64,000 nt of DNA, taken from assembly GCA_937927435.1 (NCBI GenBank), contig CALBDW010000092.1:1-64000 (forward strand), in the 5' to 3' direction. Position numbers and translations under genes: made by a program. Under the pieces are notes generated by a model that was not told where the DNA came from, did no database searches, and saw only the letters and a list, made by a program, of their open reading frames with translations. The DNA is from an uncultured Bdellovibrionales bacterium (GTDB taxonomy: Bacteria; Bdellovibrionota; Bdellovibrionia; Bdellovibrionales; JAMPXM01). How positions within the stretch are numbered: the stretch's first letter is position 1; every line of letters starts with the position of its first letter. Of the stretch, positions 8,001 through 17,579 are shown piece by piece.

Positions 8001-9659
8001 TTACGGCTCCGGTTCGATTCTCAGATACAGTTCCGTGTAATCGTGGGTGATCAATTTCCAACGCCCGGAAGAGACGGCGTACTCCCGCCACTTGTTCTGA
8101 ACATCGGCAGGTATTTCGTAGCTGGGATGATTCTTGGTCAGTAAAACCCATTTCACATAAGGTGAGGGCTCCACGGGCTCGTGCTTTCCGTTTGTGGGAA
8201 TATAGCTCATCCAAATTTTTTCATGAGGTACTTGGGAAAGCAGGCGGCTCGACACGATTCCAAACGCTGGTAAATCATTCGTAACTTCCTGCGCTTCCTG
8301 CAAAGTGTGTTTAGTCTCTTCACTCGGAGAATAGTAGATTAAGCTTGCGCCGCCAATGAGCGCACTGAGCGTGAGAACCCAGCCGCATTTGAATGCTTTT
8401 TGCTGAAGCAGGTTCGGTAAGAGTGCTTCAGAGCGGCCGCTCAGACTTAAAATGACGGCGATCCAATAGCCCCCGAGAAGGGGGGCTGAATGATAGGCGG
8501 TTAATGTTTTTAGATCGCTTCCGATTACAAAGTCGGCAAAAACGATGGGGAGGACCAAGATCCACATCTCCCGGCGTAGTAAAAGCCAAGGTGTGGTCAG
8601 CCAAAGATAAAGAACCGGATCAGAGAAAACGTATTTAATGAGCTCGATAAGGAAATTAAGAGGCGAGCCCTGTTTCCCGAAAAGAAATTGCCCGAACTTA
8701 AGGAGACTCTCGAGGTCTGAAATCTGGAGGCCGCCGACAATATGAGAGCCTCTGGGGGCGAGCGCGACGGGCAGGCTGGTATAGGTGCCAATGGTGACCG
8801 TGGTTGCCCCAATTTGGCCGCTTTTCATCGATCCGATTGCGAACGTCATTATGAGAAATGTCGCTAGCAGAATAGTTCCCGCGGTCGCCATGCGACGAAG
8901 CGACCATTTCCTATTGACGGTGAGCCATAACCAAAGAGTGCCTCCGATTAAGATCGCGTCTTGTTTCATCCCTCCCAGTAATGCCCACACGAGCATGAAG
9001 ATAAAAATTGAGGATGTGCGCGTCAGGCGAGGGTTCTCGTAGGAACAGTAAAAGGTAAGCACGACGAGTGCCGGATAAGCTGCTTCGGGATGCATGTCAT
9101 GCATCACAATTCGGCTGGTGAATTCCGAGATTCAAAATGCGAACGCAATTAACACCCCTGTGGTTGCCGCTCCAGTCAGGCGCGTCGACAGTCGTGCGAG
9201 GACATAACCACCCAAGGCGATCGCCGCCGGATTATAAATGAGGGTTAGGAGTGAAGAGCCGAAAAGCTTCACGAACGGATAAAGCAATAAGAACGTCAAG
9301 AAAGCGTGGACGCCTCCGTGTTGGACGGGGCCATCCCCAAGAGCTGAAAATCGCGTGATATAGGGTTTGCCTTGGCCGAGCCAATATAGCATGTCCTCGA
9401 AAACCCAGTGATCGAGGGCGCTCAAGAGCATGGTTTGCTGTTGCGAGAGTTTGCATAAAAACGCGATTGCGAAATAGCAGAGAGAGGACGCGACGAAGAT
9501 CCGATTGGCGTTTTTCTCGATAAAGGCGGTGACGGGTGCTGAAAACCGCTGCAAAGCTTCTTTCCGCTTCCAGTTCATATAGGCATAGAGAAGAACGGCC
9601 AGCGGGACGATGAACTGAAGGATATCTTTGAAACGGAAAGCGCTGTCGTAAAGATTCAA
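8001..9659 (-). pseudogene. DUF2079-like membrane protein gene interrupted by an in-frame TGA
   Basis: Two reverse-strand segments in the same frame form one polytopic membrane protein. The first (9659 down to 9135) contains FEDMLYWLGQGKPYI and several hydrophobic helices ending in VLIAFAF. A TGA at 9132-9134 then interrupts, and the frame goes on through ISEFTSRIVMHDMHPEAAYP. The HDMHPE motif followed by more transmembrane helices resembles DUF2079 proteins, whose conserved region has a similar His-Pro-Glu. The start is unclear: coding character extends slightly above 9659 (YPFIAGTQEF) to a TAA. Either a nonsense mutation or a one-base read error explains it. TGA is the normal stop of many genes here, so a recoded TGA is unlikely. 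Confidence 0.6.
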
Positions 9660-9779
9660 ACTGGCGAACTCCTGAGTTCCTGCGATGAAGGGATATTAGC
9701 GGGCGCATTGATGTTTAACAAGCCGTAAATCAAGAGGAATTCGTTCCTGTCCGGGTTTGGTTATTGTAACCTGAAGTCG

Positions 9780-11237
9780 ATGCTATTTTCTCGAGGATTC
9801 TTCTGTTTGCTGGCTTTGTCGATCGCGTTTCTTCTGGCTGGCTGCGCGACAGTTCAGGATTTCGGTGGGCATCGGGTGCTTGTTCGCGTCACGTCCGATC
9901 CTCCAGGGGCGCCGATTCTGGTTCAGGGAACGCAGGAAGGCCGCACGCCTGCGTATGTGGAAGTGCGGCGGGCTTCATCAAACTCAATTTCTTTACTAAC
10001 AGCCGATGGTCCAAAGGATGTCCAGATCGATTCGAAGTATCGTTGGAGTACGAGCTTTTTTGGTAACCTCGTTTTTCTGACTTACGCGCCGATCGGATGG
10101 ATTGTCGATTTGATTTCTGGGGCGGCATGGGATCCGGAAGATCCTCCAACGGTTTTGGTACGGCTGACGCCTGAAGAGATCCAAGCGGCGAAAGCGGAGG
10201 ATAGGGGCCGGATGGCCGTCATCGCGCCTCCTCAGGCTGCGACCTTACCGGTTTCGGATGCGGCGGGAGAGGCTCTTGAGGAGTATTTGAAAAGGGAGCA
10301 AGTTCCGATTGAGTCTTTTCGGTCGACTCTTCCCAGTTTTATTTCAAACGGATACGACTTCGATGGGCGGCCCGACGAGCAAAAATTGCGTTCGATCTAT
10401 CGCTTAATCGGGGCAACCCACGTTTATGAATCCACTGTTGATCAAATGGGTGACCAGTGGCGGGTGCGGGCGACCCCGGTTGAGGTCAGAAGTGGAATAA
10501 ATGGAGAGCCTGTCGAAGTCACGTTTAAAGCTGACAACAGCTATTTCGAAACGCTCGCGAGCCTTGGCTGGTGGTCGCGTGTATTTCCGAACGCCATTGG
10601 TTTCGAGTTTGCGAATGAATATTTGGCATTCACTGAGAGAGATACGCACGGAAATGAAAAAACGTACGACTTTTCAGCGGTTGATGGGACGACGTTTTGG
10701 GATAACGTGGCGCAGATCCTGAGCTCGGTCAGCCTCTCGAATATTCCGCCCCGGCGTGAGGGCAGCTCCGGGCGATGGCGGCTGCAATTCGTTCCGTCTT
10801 TTTACTTCTCAAGAAAGAAATTCCGTCTGAGCGGTGAGGATCTTGATCCGTCGATCCGAGTGGTTTACCAGAGAACGCTACTCGGCGGAGGCTATGGACC
10901 GGAAGTCGGTTGGCAAAAGAGCCGCCATTACATTTATCTGAACTTGATTCCCGTCTTTACGTGGACGGAGATTAAGTGGCCAAGTGGCCCCGGAGAACGC
11001 TCCGAGACCGCCACGAGCCTCACGTACCAGTCGGAGCTGGGGTACTCGTTTCAGTTCACGGACGAGTGGTCCATCAGTGTATTCAGTACGACGATCACGG
11101 AAAATGAGAGTCTTTGGCGAAAGGTTTTGCCTTCACAAGTTCAGGATGCGCAAGTATTGCGATCGGGTATGAACTTGTCGATCGTCGGGCTTTCGGTGGC
11201 CTATCGCTGGGAACCTCCGTTGACATGGCGTCGGTGA
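9780..11237 (+). CDS. predicted lipoprotein with PEGA-like N-terminal part
   Basis: A 485-residue exported protein of unknown role. Residues 1-22 form a lipoprotein signal ending in the lipobox LLAGC, so Cys22 would be lipidated. Residues 30-65 (RVTSDPPGAPILVQG and on) resemble a PEGA-type domain in which a small host-surface or envelope strand is repeated. Residues 95-115 are hydrophobic, then a mixed alpha/beta part with a predicted binding fold, and a C-terminal region (about 330-485) rich in alternating aromatic strands that could be a barrel or a beta-sandwich. It is followed after 17 bp by the interrupted glycosyltransferase gene. No specific function can be named. Confidence 0.75.
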   Translation: MLFSRGFFCLLALSIAFLLAGCATVQDFGGHRVLVRVTSDPPGAPILVQGTQEGRTPAYVEVRRASSNSISLLTADGPKDVQIDSKYRWSTSFFGNLVFLTYAPIGWIVDLISGAAWDPEDPPTVLVRLTPEEIQAAKAEDRGRMAVIAPPQAATLPVSDAAGEALEEYLKREQVPIESFRSTLPSFISNGYDFDGRPDEQKLRSIYRLIGATHVYESTVDQMGDQWRVRATPVEVRSGINGEPVEVTFKADNSYFETLASLGWWSRVFPNAIGFEFANEYLAFTERDTHGNEKTYDFSAVDGTTFWDNVAQILSSVSLSNIPPRREGSSGRWRLQFVPSFYFSRKKFRLSGEDLDPSIRVVYQRTLLGGGYGPEVGWQKSRHYIYLNLIPVFTWTEIKWPSGPGERSETATSLTYQSELGYSFQFTDEWSISVFSTTITENESLWRKVLPSQVQDAQVLRSGMNLSIVGLSVAYRWEPPLTWRR

Positions 11238-11254
11238 TAGGAATGGGAGGAGGA

Positions 11255-12735
11255 ATGCAGAGAAAGAAGGGGTATCTTCCGCAGTTTCTTCGCGAGCCTC
11301 AGTTTTTAGCGACCTTTTTGATTGCGATCGCGTTGGTCGCGGTGAAGAAATGGGAGCCCGGGGACAACCTGGATGCAATTTGGTATTCCGCCGTCTCCAA
11401 AAACGTGTATGAGACGGGAGACTTCCATCACTTTTTTATTTCACGCCATTGGGGAACGACTGTTGCGAATCACATGCCCCTAACATACTGGATCACCGGC
11501 GCCGTTTTCATGTTGTTTGGGCCCTCGGATTTCGTGGTGCGTCTTTATCCCATGATTTGTGGGATCCTCAGTTATCTTTTTGTTTATCTCATCGGGCGTG
11601 AAATAAAAGGGCAGCACTTTGGACTTTGCTCGGTTTTGGCTCTAGTACTTGCTTATGGCTATTCGAAGTGGAACGGCTCGCTCATGCAGGATGTTCCTCT
11701 GGTCACCTACCTCCTGGGGGCATCATACTTTTTCCTCCGTGGGCTGCGAAAGCCGATCATGTTTCTGGCCGCGGGGCCTTTTTCGTGGCGGGAGTGATGA
11801 CGAAGGGGCCGATCATCGGTGCTATTCCGCTGGCGATCTTCATTTGGAGTTTAATGCAGAAGAATTTTTCTTATCTTAAGAATCCCGCATTTTATGGCGG
11901 AGTGTTACTGGCTTTGGCGCTTTTCAGTGTCTTCCTGCTTCCGGTATTTCATATTGATGGGCGCGATCCGTTCACGTTCTTCTATTATGCCAAGAAAGGG
12001 TATGCCGAGAGCGCAAGCGAGAACTTTTGGCGTTACTTCGCCTACGTGGAAGTCCTTTGGACCAATGCGGCTCCGCTTTTCCTACTCTCGCTCTATGCTT
12101 TCTGGGGTGTTGTCGGTTCCTGGTTTGAGCTTTCTTCGGAAGAGCGGGCAAAGCTTCGGCTATGCGGCATGATCGCATTGTGCGTAGTCATTCCGCTTTC
12201 GTTTTTCCGCATCAAGTTTCCGCACTATATGTTGCCGGCTTATCCATTTATGGCTTTGGTGGCGGCGATGCCGTTATCGCAGTGGCTTAAGGGGGTTGAG
12301 GACCGGCTTCCTGTTTGGCTTCAGCGTCTTGCCGTAGCTGCCGTTTTTGTTCTTGCGTGCTTTCCCATTCTGACGTCCGGTGGCCGTAGTAAAGAGGTCT
12401 TAAATATCGTGAACGTGATTAAGCTCGATCCGGCCATTCGTGAAAAACGGGTGGTGTTTTTGGGCGGCTATGAGGATGACATGGCGATCTTCCAGTCGTT
12501 CAAATGGTACGGATCGATTGATCTCGCGCAAATCGCCCGCGACGAGTTGGTGGACCTGAATTTAAAGCAAGGCTATCTCGTGGTGAAAAGAGCTGATCTT
12601 CCGGTCATCGTGAACGGAGAAGTGCATGGCGACGGCGACTGTTTTCTTCGGAACTGGTTCTATTGCGTGTTGACAGATCGTTCAGCTGTGACGCTTGAGC
12701 TTCCGAAGATGGAGCATCCACACCAAGTGTACTGA
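11255..12735 (+). pseudogene. GT39-like membrane glycosyltransferase with a one-base frameshift
   Basis: Resembles ArnT/PMT-type glycosyltransferases that move sugars from polyprenyl carriers to envelope acceptors. The start ATG 11255 (MQRKKGYLPQ) follows a strong GGGAGGAGG site. The first frame holds the periplasmic acidic motif EPGDNLDAIWY, an early NHMPLTYW, and several helices, then ends at a TGA soon after FLAAGPF. Another frame takes over with AGAFFVAGVMTKGPIIGAI and runs to 12735. One extra G in the GCGGGGCC run at 11771-11777 would restore a single protein of about 493 residues. The homopolymer makes a sequencing error or slipped-strand switching equally plausible. Confidence 0.75.
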
Positions 12736-12764
12736 TCGTGTGGCGAAGAAACGAACGGAGTGGC

Positions 12765-13958
12765 ATGACAGCAAGTTCAGTGGGAACTCGAGGACAAGGG
12801 ATGGAGTGGCCGCGTGAATGGCGCGAGTTGAAGAGGGTCGTCTGGATTCGAACGGGGGCGCTCGGCGATCTCTTTGTAGGTTTAGCGGCTTTGGCGGAAA
12901 TGGCCAATGCGTTCCCGCAAGCGCGCGTGACGGTAGTCGGGCCGCGACTTTGGCTTAGCGCGATTTCGCCGCTGGCGTTTCCGTTTGTCGAGAAGATCGC
13001 GGCAGTCGAAAGGCGTGGGCATCAAGCGGCGATTTTCGTTGCGCAAGGGTTCGAATGGGTACCGACGGGCGAGTCTTTGTCGGTCACCGAGGTTCTCTCA
13101 CGCTGCGACGGTGTCGTGAATCTCAATATCGACTCTTATCGCTACGGGTTTTCGGCTTTGCGGGCGAGAGTCCCGGTTCGAGTGGGTTCGGCGCCCAATC
13201 CTATGTCGGTCCTGCTTTATACGCACTCTTCCCCGTTTTTCGGGAAAGATCCCCTGATTCATGAACGGGATGCGGCTCTTTCTGTTCTTGAATATGCGAC
13301 GAGCGACTGGCGGCGGCTCATTTGGTCGGTTGCGGGTAACCGCCGTAGGCTCCCCGAGCTTATTTCTTCGAGCCGCTTGATTGAGAAATGGCGGAAGGTG
13401 GGGCTCCCTCCCGTGAAGACAGCGGATCCTCTACGGGCGGCTGAGGTGACCGGTTGTGACGCGGGAAAGTATTTTCTGGTGAATCCGACATCGAGTCGCA
13501 AGACCAATACCTGGCCTGTGGAAAAATTCCGCAAGTTTCTTTCAGCCACAAAAGAGGATTTTGCGGGCTTGGGGCTGGAACCCATTGTGATCGGCGCTCC
13601 CCATGAGACGGAATGGCTAAACCAAATTGCGCTTGGGCAGTTTAAGATCGTGCAAACAAAGAGTCTTCAAGATCTCGCCGATGTGGTCGCTTGCGCCCGT
13701 GCGCTTTTGACCAACACGAGTTCGATGCAGTTTTTGGCGGCCTCGATGGGAACGCCGACGGTCACATTGATGGGACGGGCTCGTCCGGAAATTTGGGGAC
13801 CGATTGGACCAAGGGACCGGATTGTACGGGGAACACCGCCGCCGGAACTTGCGCACGATATCTTCCGTCAAGAAGAAGAGGCTTATCGTTCTATTCCGGT
13901 TGCGAGAGTGGTCACTGAAGTCCTCTCCTTGTTGTCTGAGACAAAGAATCCGGCCTAA
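12765..13958 (+). CDS. GT9 heptosyltransferase-like glycosyltransferase
   Basis: Probable ADP-heptose:LPS transferase or a relative, acting at the inner membrane on lipopolysaccharide core. The N-terminal motif VWIRTGALGDLFVGLAALAE is the family hallmark (RTGALGD matches RxxxxGD), and the C-terminal domain has the usual VNPTSSRKTNTWPVEKF strand and TNTSSMQFLAASMGTPTVTL, which corresponds to the donor-site DSG/S loop. ATG 12765 (MTASSVG) is preferred because ACGGAG precedes it; a GTG at 12738 would add nine residues with no ribosome site. It follows the GT39-like gene closely and shares its glycan context. The exact sugar and acceptor are not known. Confidence 0.85.
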   Translation: MTASSVGTRGQGMEWPREWRELKRVVWIRTGALGDLFVGLAALAEMANAFPQARVTVVGPRLWLSAISPLAFPFVEKIAAVERRGHQAAIFVAQGFEWVPTGESLSVTEVLSRCDGVVNLNIDSYRYGFSALRARVPVRVGSAPNPMSVLLYTHSSPFFGKDPLIHERDAALSVLEYATSDWRRLIWSVAGNRRRLPELISSSRLIEKWRKVGLPPVKTADPLRAAEVTGCDAGKYFLVNPTSSRKTNTWPVEKFRKFLSATKEDFAGLGLEPIVIGAPHETEWLNQIALGQFKIVQTKSLQDLADVVACARALLTNTSSMQFLAASMGTPTVTLMGRARPEIWGPIGPRDRIVRGTPPPELAHDIFRQEEEAYRSIPVARVVTEVLSLLSETKNPA

Positions 13959-14042
13959 TCGGCGGGCTTAATGCATGGACCAAGGGCAGACTTTTTCAGG
14001 GATTCCATGGCAATCGGTCGGTCTTCCTGATTCAATAAGGAT

Positions 14043-14999
14043 ATGCGCGGTTTTCAGCGGATACTTTTGGAGCTCAAGGATATCGTCCGGCGCCATCAGC
14101 CGGGTGACGAGCTTGAACCTCCACGCTCTCTTTTATCACTGAATGTTTTCGGTCGTCGGATGACATATCTTGCGGCCGGACTTGAGAACGGCAACTCGCG
14201 TCCGCCGATTGTTTTCATTCACGGTTTCGGCGGTTTTTTCATGGACTGGCCGCGCATCATGGCGCCGCTGTCCCGGTACACGAGAGTGTACGCCCTTGAT
14301 TTACCCGGCTGGGGATTTTCGGAACGGAACCCCAATGCTCGCGCGATTGAAGATGACGCGACGGCTGTGGATGAGTTCATGCGCATTTTGGACTTAAAAG
14401 ACGCGATTATCTGCGGACTGTCTTACGGCGCGGGGGTGGCGTGGGCTCTTGCGGCGGAAAACCCATCGAAGTTGAGACAGCTTGTATTGCTCAATCCCAT
14501 GCCGCCGCATCCGATCCGTTACATGACTTCGCCCATTTACCGCGGAATCTTTTTTCTCAACTCCTTTGAGCGCGTGGGTGAGTGGGGGCATCGACTTTTA
14601 ACGAAATCGCAATACAAGGTGATTTGTAGAGAGAATCTGCTCAATCATCGCTTGCTCGACTCGTTTTATTTGGATCTCGCCTACTTGATCATCAAGCAAC
14701 CCAAAATCCGTTCGCTGCTCAGGGGACACGCACGCGGCGCCCGTGATACGGATTGGAATGCGTGGGAACGTCGTTTGGAAGAGATCCGCGTTCCTGTGAG
14801 CATTTTACAGGGGAGACAAGACCGCATCTTCTCTCTCGAAGGCGCCGGATTCCTCCATCGCTTGATGCCGAATTCTCAGCTTGTTGAGGTCGAAAAGTGC
14901 GGTCATGCGATCGTGTTTGACCAGCACCGGCGAGTTTCGGAGCACTTGATCAAGCTTCTCAACGTTGAGAAGGCCGACGTGGTGTCGGCCCTCAATTAA
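14043..14999 (+). CDS. alpha/beta-hydrolase fold enzyme
   Basis: A 318-residue serine hydrolase of the alpha/beta fold. The oxyanion motif FIHGFGG is near residue 60, the nucleophile elbow GLSYG (GxSxG) near residue 127 and the catalytic-His motif CGHAIVFDQ near residue 288; an acidic partner is expected in GRQDRIFSL near 259. No signal peptide is obvious, so it should act in the cytoplasm. Sequence alone does not reveal the substrate; esters, lactones or haloalkane-like compounds are all possible. The 3' end overlaps the convergent OsmC gene by 4 bp. Confidence 0.85.
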   Translation: MRGFQRILLELKDIVRRHQPGDELEPPRSLLSLNVFGRRMTYLAAGLENGNSRPPIVFIHGFGGFFMDWPRIMAPLSRYTRVYALDLPGWGFSERNPNARAIEDDATAVDEFMRILDLKDAIICGLSYGAGVAWALAAENPSKLRQLVLLNPMPPHPIRYMTSPIYRGIFFLNSFERVGEWGHRLLTKSQYKVICRENLLNHRLLDSFYLDLAYLIIKQPKIRSLLRGHARGARDTDWNAWERRLEEIRVPVSILQGRQDRIFSLEGAGFLHRLMPNSQLVEVEKCGHAIVFDQHRRVSEHLIKLLNVEKADVVSALN

Positions 15000-15403
15000 T
15001 CCTCGTAGATGAAACGGATCGGCGTCTCGATATCGGGATGAAGGCTGCGCTTTACAGGGCAAGTTTCGGCGGCCGCTTCGAGGCGCTTGCGGTCGGTTTC
15101 CGAAAGTCCTTTGGGCATGAAGATTTCGACCCGAAGACGCGCGATCCGGCGCGGATTCGCTTGCATTTCTTTGACCACACGGACTTTTGCGCCACGTAAA
15201 TCAATCCCGTCTCGTTCGGCCATGATCGCCATCGTGGTGAGAATGCAGCTACCGAGCGAAGCGCCCATTAAATCCGTCGGCGAAAAACGTTCCCCGCGGC
15301 CTTGGTTGTCACGAGGGGCGTCAGTTTCAATTTTGGAGCCCGACGGCCCGTGGACGAGTTCGCAGTGTTTTTCTCCCAGGTAGACGGCGTTCATTTCAAC
15401 CAT
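14996..15403 (-). CDS. OsmC family peroxidase
   Basis: A 135-residue thiol peroxidase of the OsmC/Ohr superfamily that would reduce organic hydroperoxides or act on related thiol substrates. The two redox cysteines lie in GSCILTTM (Cys near residue 53) and ETCPVKRSLHP (Cys near residue 115), with the conserved SPTDLMGASLG before the first. This pattern fits the OsmC/YhfA group better than Ohr. It is a single gene with an ATG preceded by AAGGAGT. It converges on the alpha/beta hydrolase. Confidence 0.9.
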   Translation of the reverse strand: MVEMNAVYLGEKHCELVHGPSGSKIETDAPRDNQGRGERFSPTDLMGASLGSCILTTMAIMAERDGIDLRGAKVRVVKEMQANPRRIARLRVEIFMPKGLSETDRKRLEAAAETCPVKRSLHPDIETPIRFIYED

Positions 15404-15492
15404 AGTGACTCCTTTGGAATACGACGCATTTTATACGGTTTTAAATTGCCTTCAACCGGGCTGTGTCACAGAATTTCGGGCATCGAGGAGGA

Positions 15493-16101
15493 ATGATGAT
15501 GTTGAGAAGCTTTTTCTCTCGTTTTGGCTTTTTGGCGCTCGCTCTCTGCGGGGCAATGGCTTTGAGCGGATGCGGGATTCAAGAAATTCCTCGTGCAAAA
15601 AACGACGTGGAAGCGGCCTTGGCAGAGGTGACAAACCAATACAAACGCCGGGCTGACTTGATTCCGAACTTGGTTGAAACCGTCAAAGGCTATGCGAAGC
15701 ACGAGCAAGAGACGCTTGAGGGCGTCATGGCCGCCCGTGCGAAGGCGACGAGCATCAATCTCGATCCGGCGAAAGCAACACCAGACCAGATCCGCGCTTA
15801 TGCCGACGCGCAAGGTGAACTTTCCCGGGCGCTCGGCCGCTTGCTTGCAGTTTCCGAAAACTATCCGAATTTGAAAGCTAATGAAGGTTTCCGAGATCTG
15901 CAGGCGCAGCTGGAGGGAACGGAAAACCGGATTACGGTCGCGCGTAACCGCTACATCGAATCAATCCGGAGCTTTAATAATCTGGTCACGGTCTTTCCGA
16001 CGAATATCACCAATATGATTTTCTTCCACTATGAAAAGATGCCGCAATGGGGAGAAGAGGTGACGGAAGAGGAAAGAAAAGCGCCGAAAGTTCAGTTCTA
16101 A
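15493..16101 (+). CDS. LemA family lipoprotein
   Basis: LemA proteins are small helical envelope proteins of unclear function, often next to TPM-domain genes. The ATG at 15493 follows GAGGAG and is the first of three consecutive ATG codons. The N-terminal segment ends in a lipobox ALSGC, so this member looks like a lipoprotein, whereas many LemA proteins use an uncleaved membrane helix. The family motifs YKRRADLIPNLVETVKGYA and ANEGFRDLQAQLEGTENRI, and the late FNNLVTVFP, are clear. It opens a three-gene unit with two TPM-domain proteins 12 bp and 0 bp apart. Confidence 0.9.
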   Translation: MMMLRSFFSRFGFLALALCGAMALSGCGIQEIPRAKNDVEAALAEVTNQYKRRADLIPNLVETVKGYAKHEQETLEGVMAARAKATSINLDPAKATPDQIRAYADAQGELSRALGRLLAVSENYPNLKANEGFRDLQAQLEGTENRITVARNRYIESIRSFNNLVTVFPTNITNMIFFHYEKMPQWGEEVTEEERKAPKVQF

Positions 16102-16113
16102 CGAGTCCGGTTT

Positions 16114-16911
16114 ATGAAGAAGACGTTCGCGATCGTTCTCGCCGTTCTTTTTGTTGCGACGAGCGCCTGGGCCGAGTTTAAAGTTCCCCAGCTGACGGGC
16201 CCCGTGGTGGACCAGGCGGGAATTTTGAGCCGCCGCACGGAACGGGTATTGGAGTCCGCGCTTCGCGCACTCAAGGACAAAAGCGGAACTCAAATCACGG
16301 TTTTGACCGTTCCGTCTCTTGAGGGGCTTTCGATCGAAGAGGCGAGCATTAAGGTCGTCGACAAATGGCAACTTGGAAAGCGCGGTGAGGATCGCGGAGT
16401 CTTGTTCATGGTCGCGCCTCAAGAACGCCGCGTCCGAATTGAAGTCGGGCGAGGTCTCGAGGGCGATCTCACCGACGTCGACAGCAAGCGGATTATTGAA
16501 GAGAGTGTACTGCCGCTTTTCCGCGCGGGCGATTACGATAGCGGTGTCATCGTCGGCGTTTTTCAGATCGCGAAGAAAACCGATCCCGAGGTGGATCTTA
16601 CGCCTTACCTTGAAGGGAAGAAACGCCGAGTTCCCACAACAAGCGACCCCACTGATGACGATGACGACGATATTTCGACTCTCGTTTGGTTCGTCATTCT
16701 TTTTATTGCTTATGTCGTCCTTGTGCGCGGGCCAGGTCGTCGCAAATTTTATCGTCTTGGCAAAACGATGGGACGGTGGCCTGACGACTTCGGCGGTCCT
16801 TGGGGCGGCGGTGGTTTCGGAGGTGGTTTTGGTGGCGGCGGCTCCGGCGGCGGTCGTTGGGGCGGTGGCGGAGGCGGCTTCGCTGGCGGCGGTGCTTCTG
16901 GAGGTTGGTGA
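16114..16911 (+). CDS. TPM-domain membrane protein with glycine-rich tail (YgcG-like)
   Basis: A 265-residue exported protein. Residues 1-20 are a signal peptide ending in ASAWA. The TPM domain covers about 25-160 with VDQAGILS, ESALRALKDKSGTQITVLTV, and the conserved RGVLFMVAPQERRVRIEVGRG. An Asp-rich run (DDDDDD, near 185) precedes one transmembrane helix (about 188-207), and the tail is very rich in glycine (GGGFGGGFGGGGSGGG). This is the usual architecture of YgcG-like proteins beside LemA. The function is unknown; a role in envelope repair or photosystem assembly is known only for distant relatives. Its TGA overlaps the next ATG by one base. Confidence 0.9.
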   Translation: MKKTFAIVLAVLFVATSAWAEFKVPQLTGPVVDQAGILSRRTERVLESALRALKDKSGTQITVLTVPSLEGLSIEEASIKVVDKWQLGKRGEDRGVLFMVAPQERRVRIEVGRGLEGDLTDVDSKRIIEESVLPLFRAGDYDSGVIVGVFQIAKKTDPEVDLTPYLEGKKRRVPTTSDPTDDDDDDISTLVWFVILFIAYVVLVRGPGRRKFYRLGKTMGRWPDDFGGPWGGGGFGGGFGGGGSGGGRWGGGGGGFAGGGASGGW

Positions 16912-17570
16912 TGTCGGAAATTCCCGCGTGGGCGCAGACAATTCTAAAGCCTGAGGATTTCGAACGTATCACCGAGGCTGTGCGCCAGGCCGAGCAAAAG
17001 ACGAGCGCTGAAATCGTACCGATGATCGTAAGAAGCTCGACGCCGACCGGTCATGTCCCTTGGCTTGTCTTCTTCATCCTTCTCAGCGTGTTCTGGGCTT
17101 TCTTGCCTTTTGTGTTCGGCTTACTTCCATATGGCGAAGCCTGGATGTGGGAGATAGGAGCACTGGTTTTGGCGGTCATTCTGTCCCGGCTCCTTTCGAG
17201 GTTGAATTTTGTCGCGCGCTTTCTGACCTCGGCTGACGACGAAGTCACGTGTGTCGACCGCCGTGCGCTTTTGGAATTTCATCTTTCGCGGATCACGGCG
17301 ACGCGTGAAGGAACCGGCGTCTTGCTCTTTGTATCGTGGCTCGAGCACCGTGCGGTCGTCATTGCGGATCACAAAATCGCGGAGAAACTGTCAGGCGAAA
17401 CGTGGGAGCATATTTTGGTGGATTTGGTGGCCGTGATCAAAAAAGGTGATTTAGCAGGCGGTCTGTGCGCCGCGATCTCCGAACTCGGTAACGCGCTTGC
17501 CTCCGACTTCCCTCATTACGAGGGCGACCATCAAAACGAACTCGAAGACCGCTTGATCTTGAAAGATTGA
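16911..17570 (+). CDS. second TPM-domain membrane protein
   Basis: A 219-residue protein with the TPM fold split by two transmembrane helices. Residues 13-45 carry FERITEAVRQAEQKTSAEIV, the TPM entry motif. Hydrophobic helices follow at about 48-68 and 76-94, and the rest of the TPM domain (ADDEVTCVDRRALLEFH and TGVLLFVSWLEHRAVVIAD) is toward the C-terminus. The start ATG 16911 shares a base with the previous TGA (TGATG). Members of this type usually follow a LemA and a YgcG-like gene, as here. No enzymatic function can be assigned. Confidence 0.88.
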   Translation: MSEIPAWAQTILKPEDFERITEAVRQAEQKTSAEIVPMIVRSSTPTGHVPWLVFFILLSVFWAFLPFVFGLLPYGEAWMWEIGALVLAVILSRLLSRLNFVARFLTSADDEVTCVDRRALLEFHLSRITATREGTGVLLFVSWLEHRAVVIADHKIAEKLSGETWEHILVDLVAVIKKGDLAGGLCAAISELGNALASDFPHYEGDHQNELEDRLILKD

Positions 17571-17579
17571 GTGCCCGGT

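Noticed and set aside
9132..9134. TGA read as an amino acid (alternative code or selenocysteine)
   Set aside because: TGA is the normal stop of many intact genes here, and no selenocysteine insertion hairpin follows.
15961..16941. A 326-codon reverse frame over the LemA/TPM genes
   Set aside because: Its Thr/Ala-rich start is the antisense of the glycine codons of the TPM tail, and the rest shadows two known genes.
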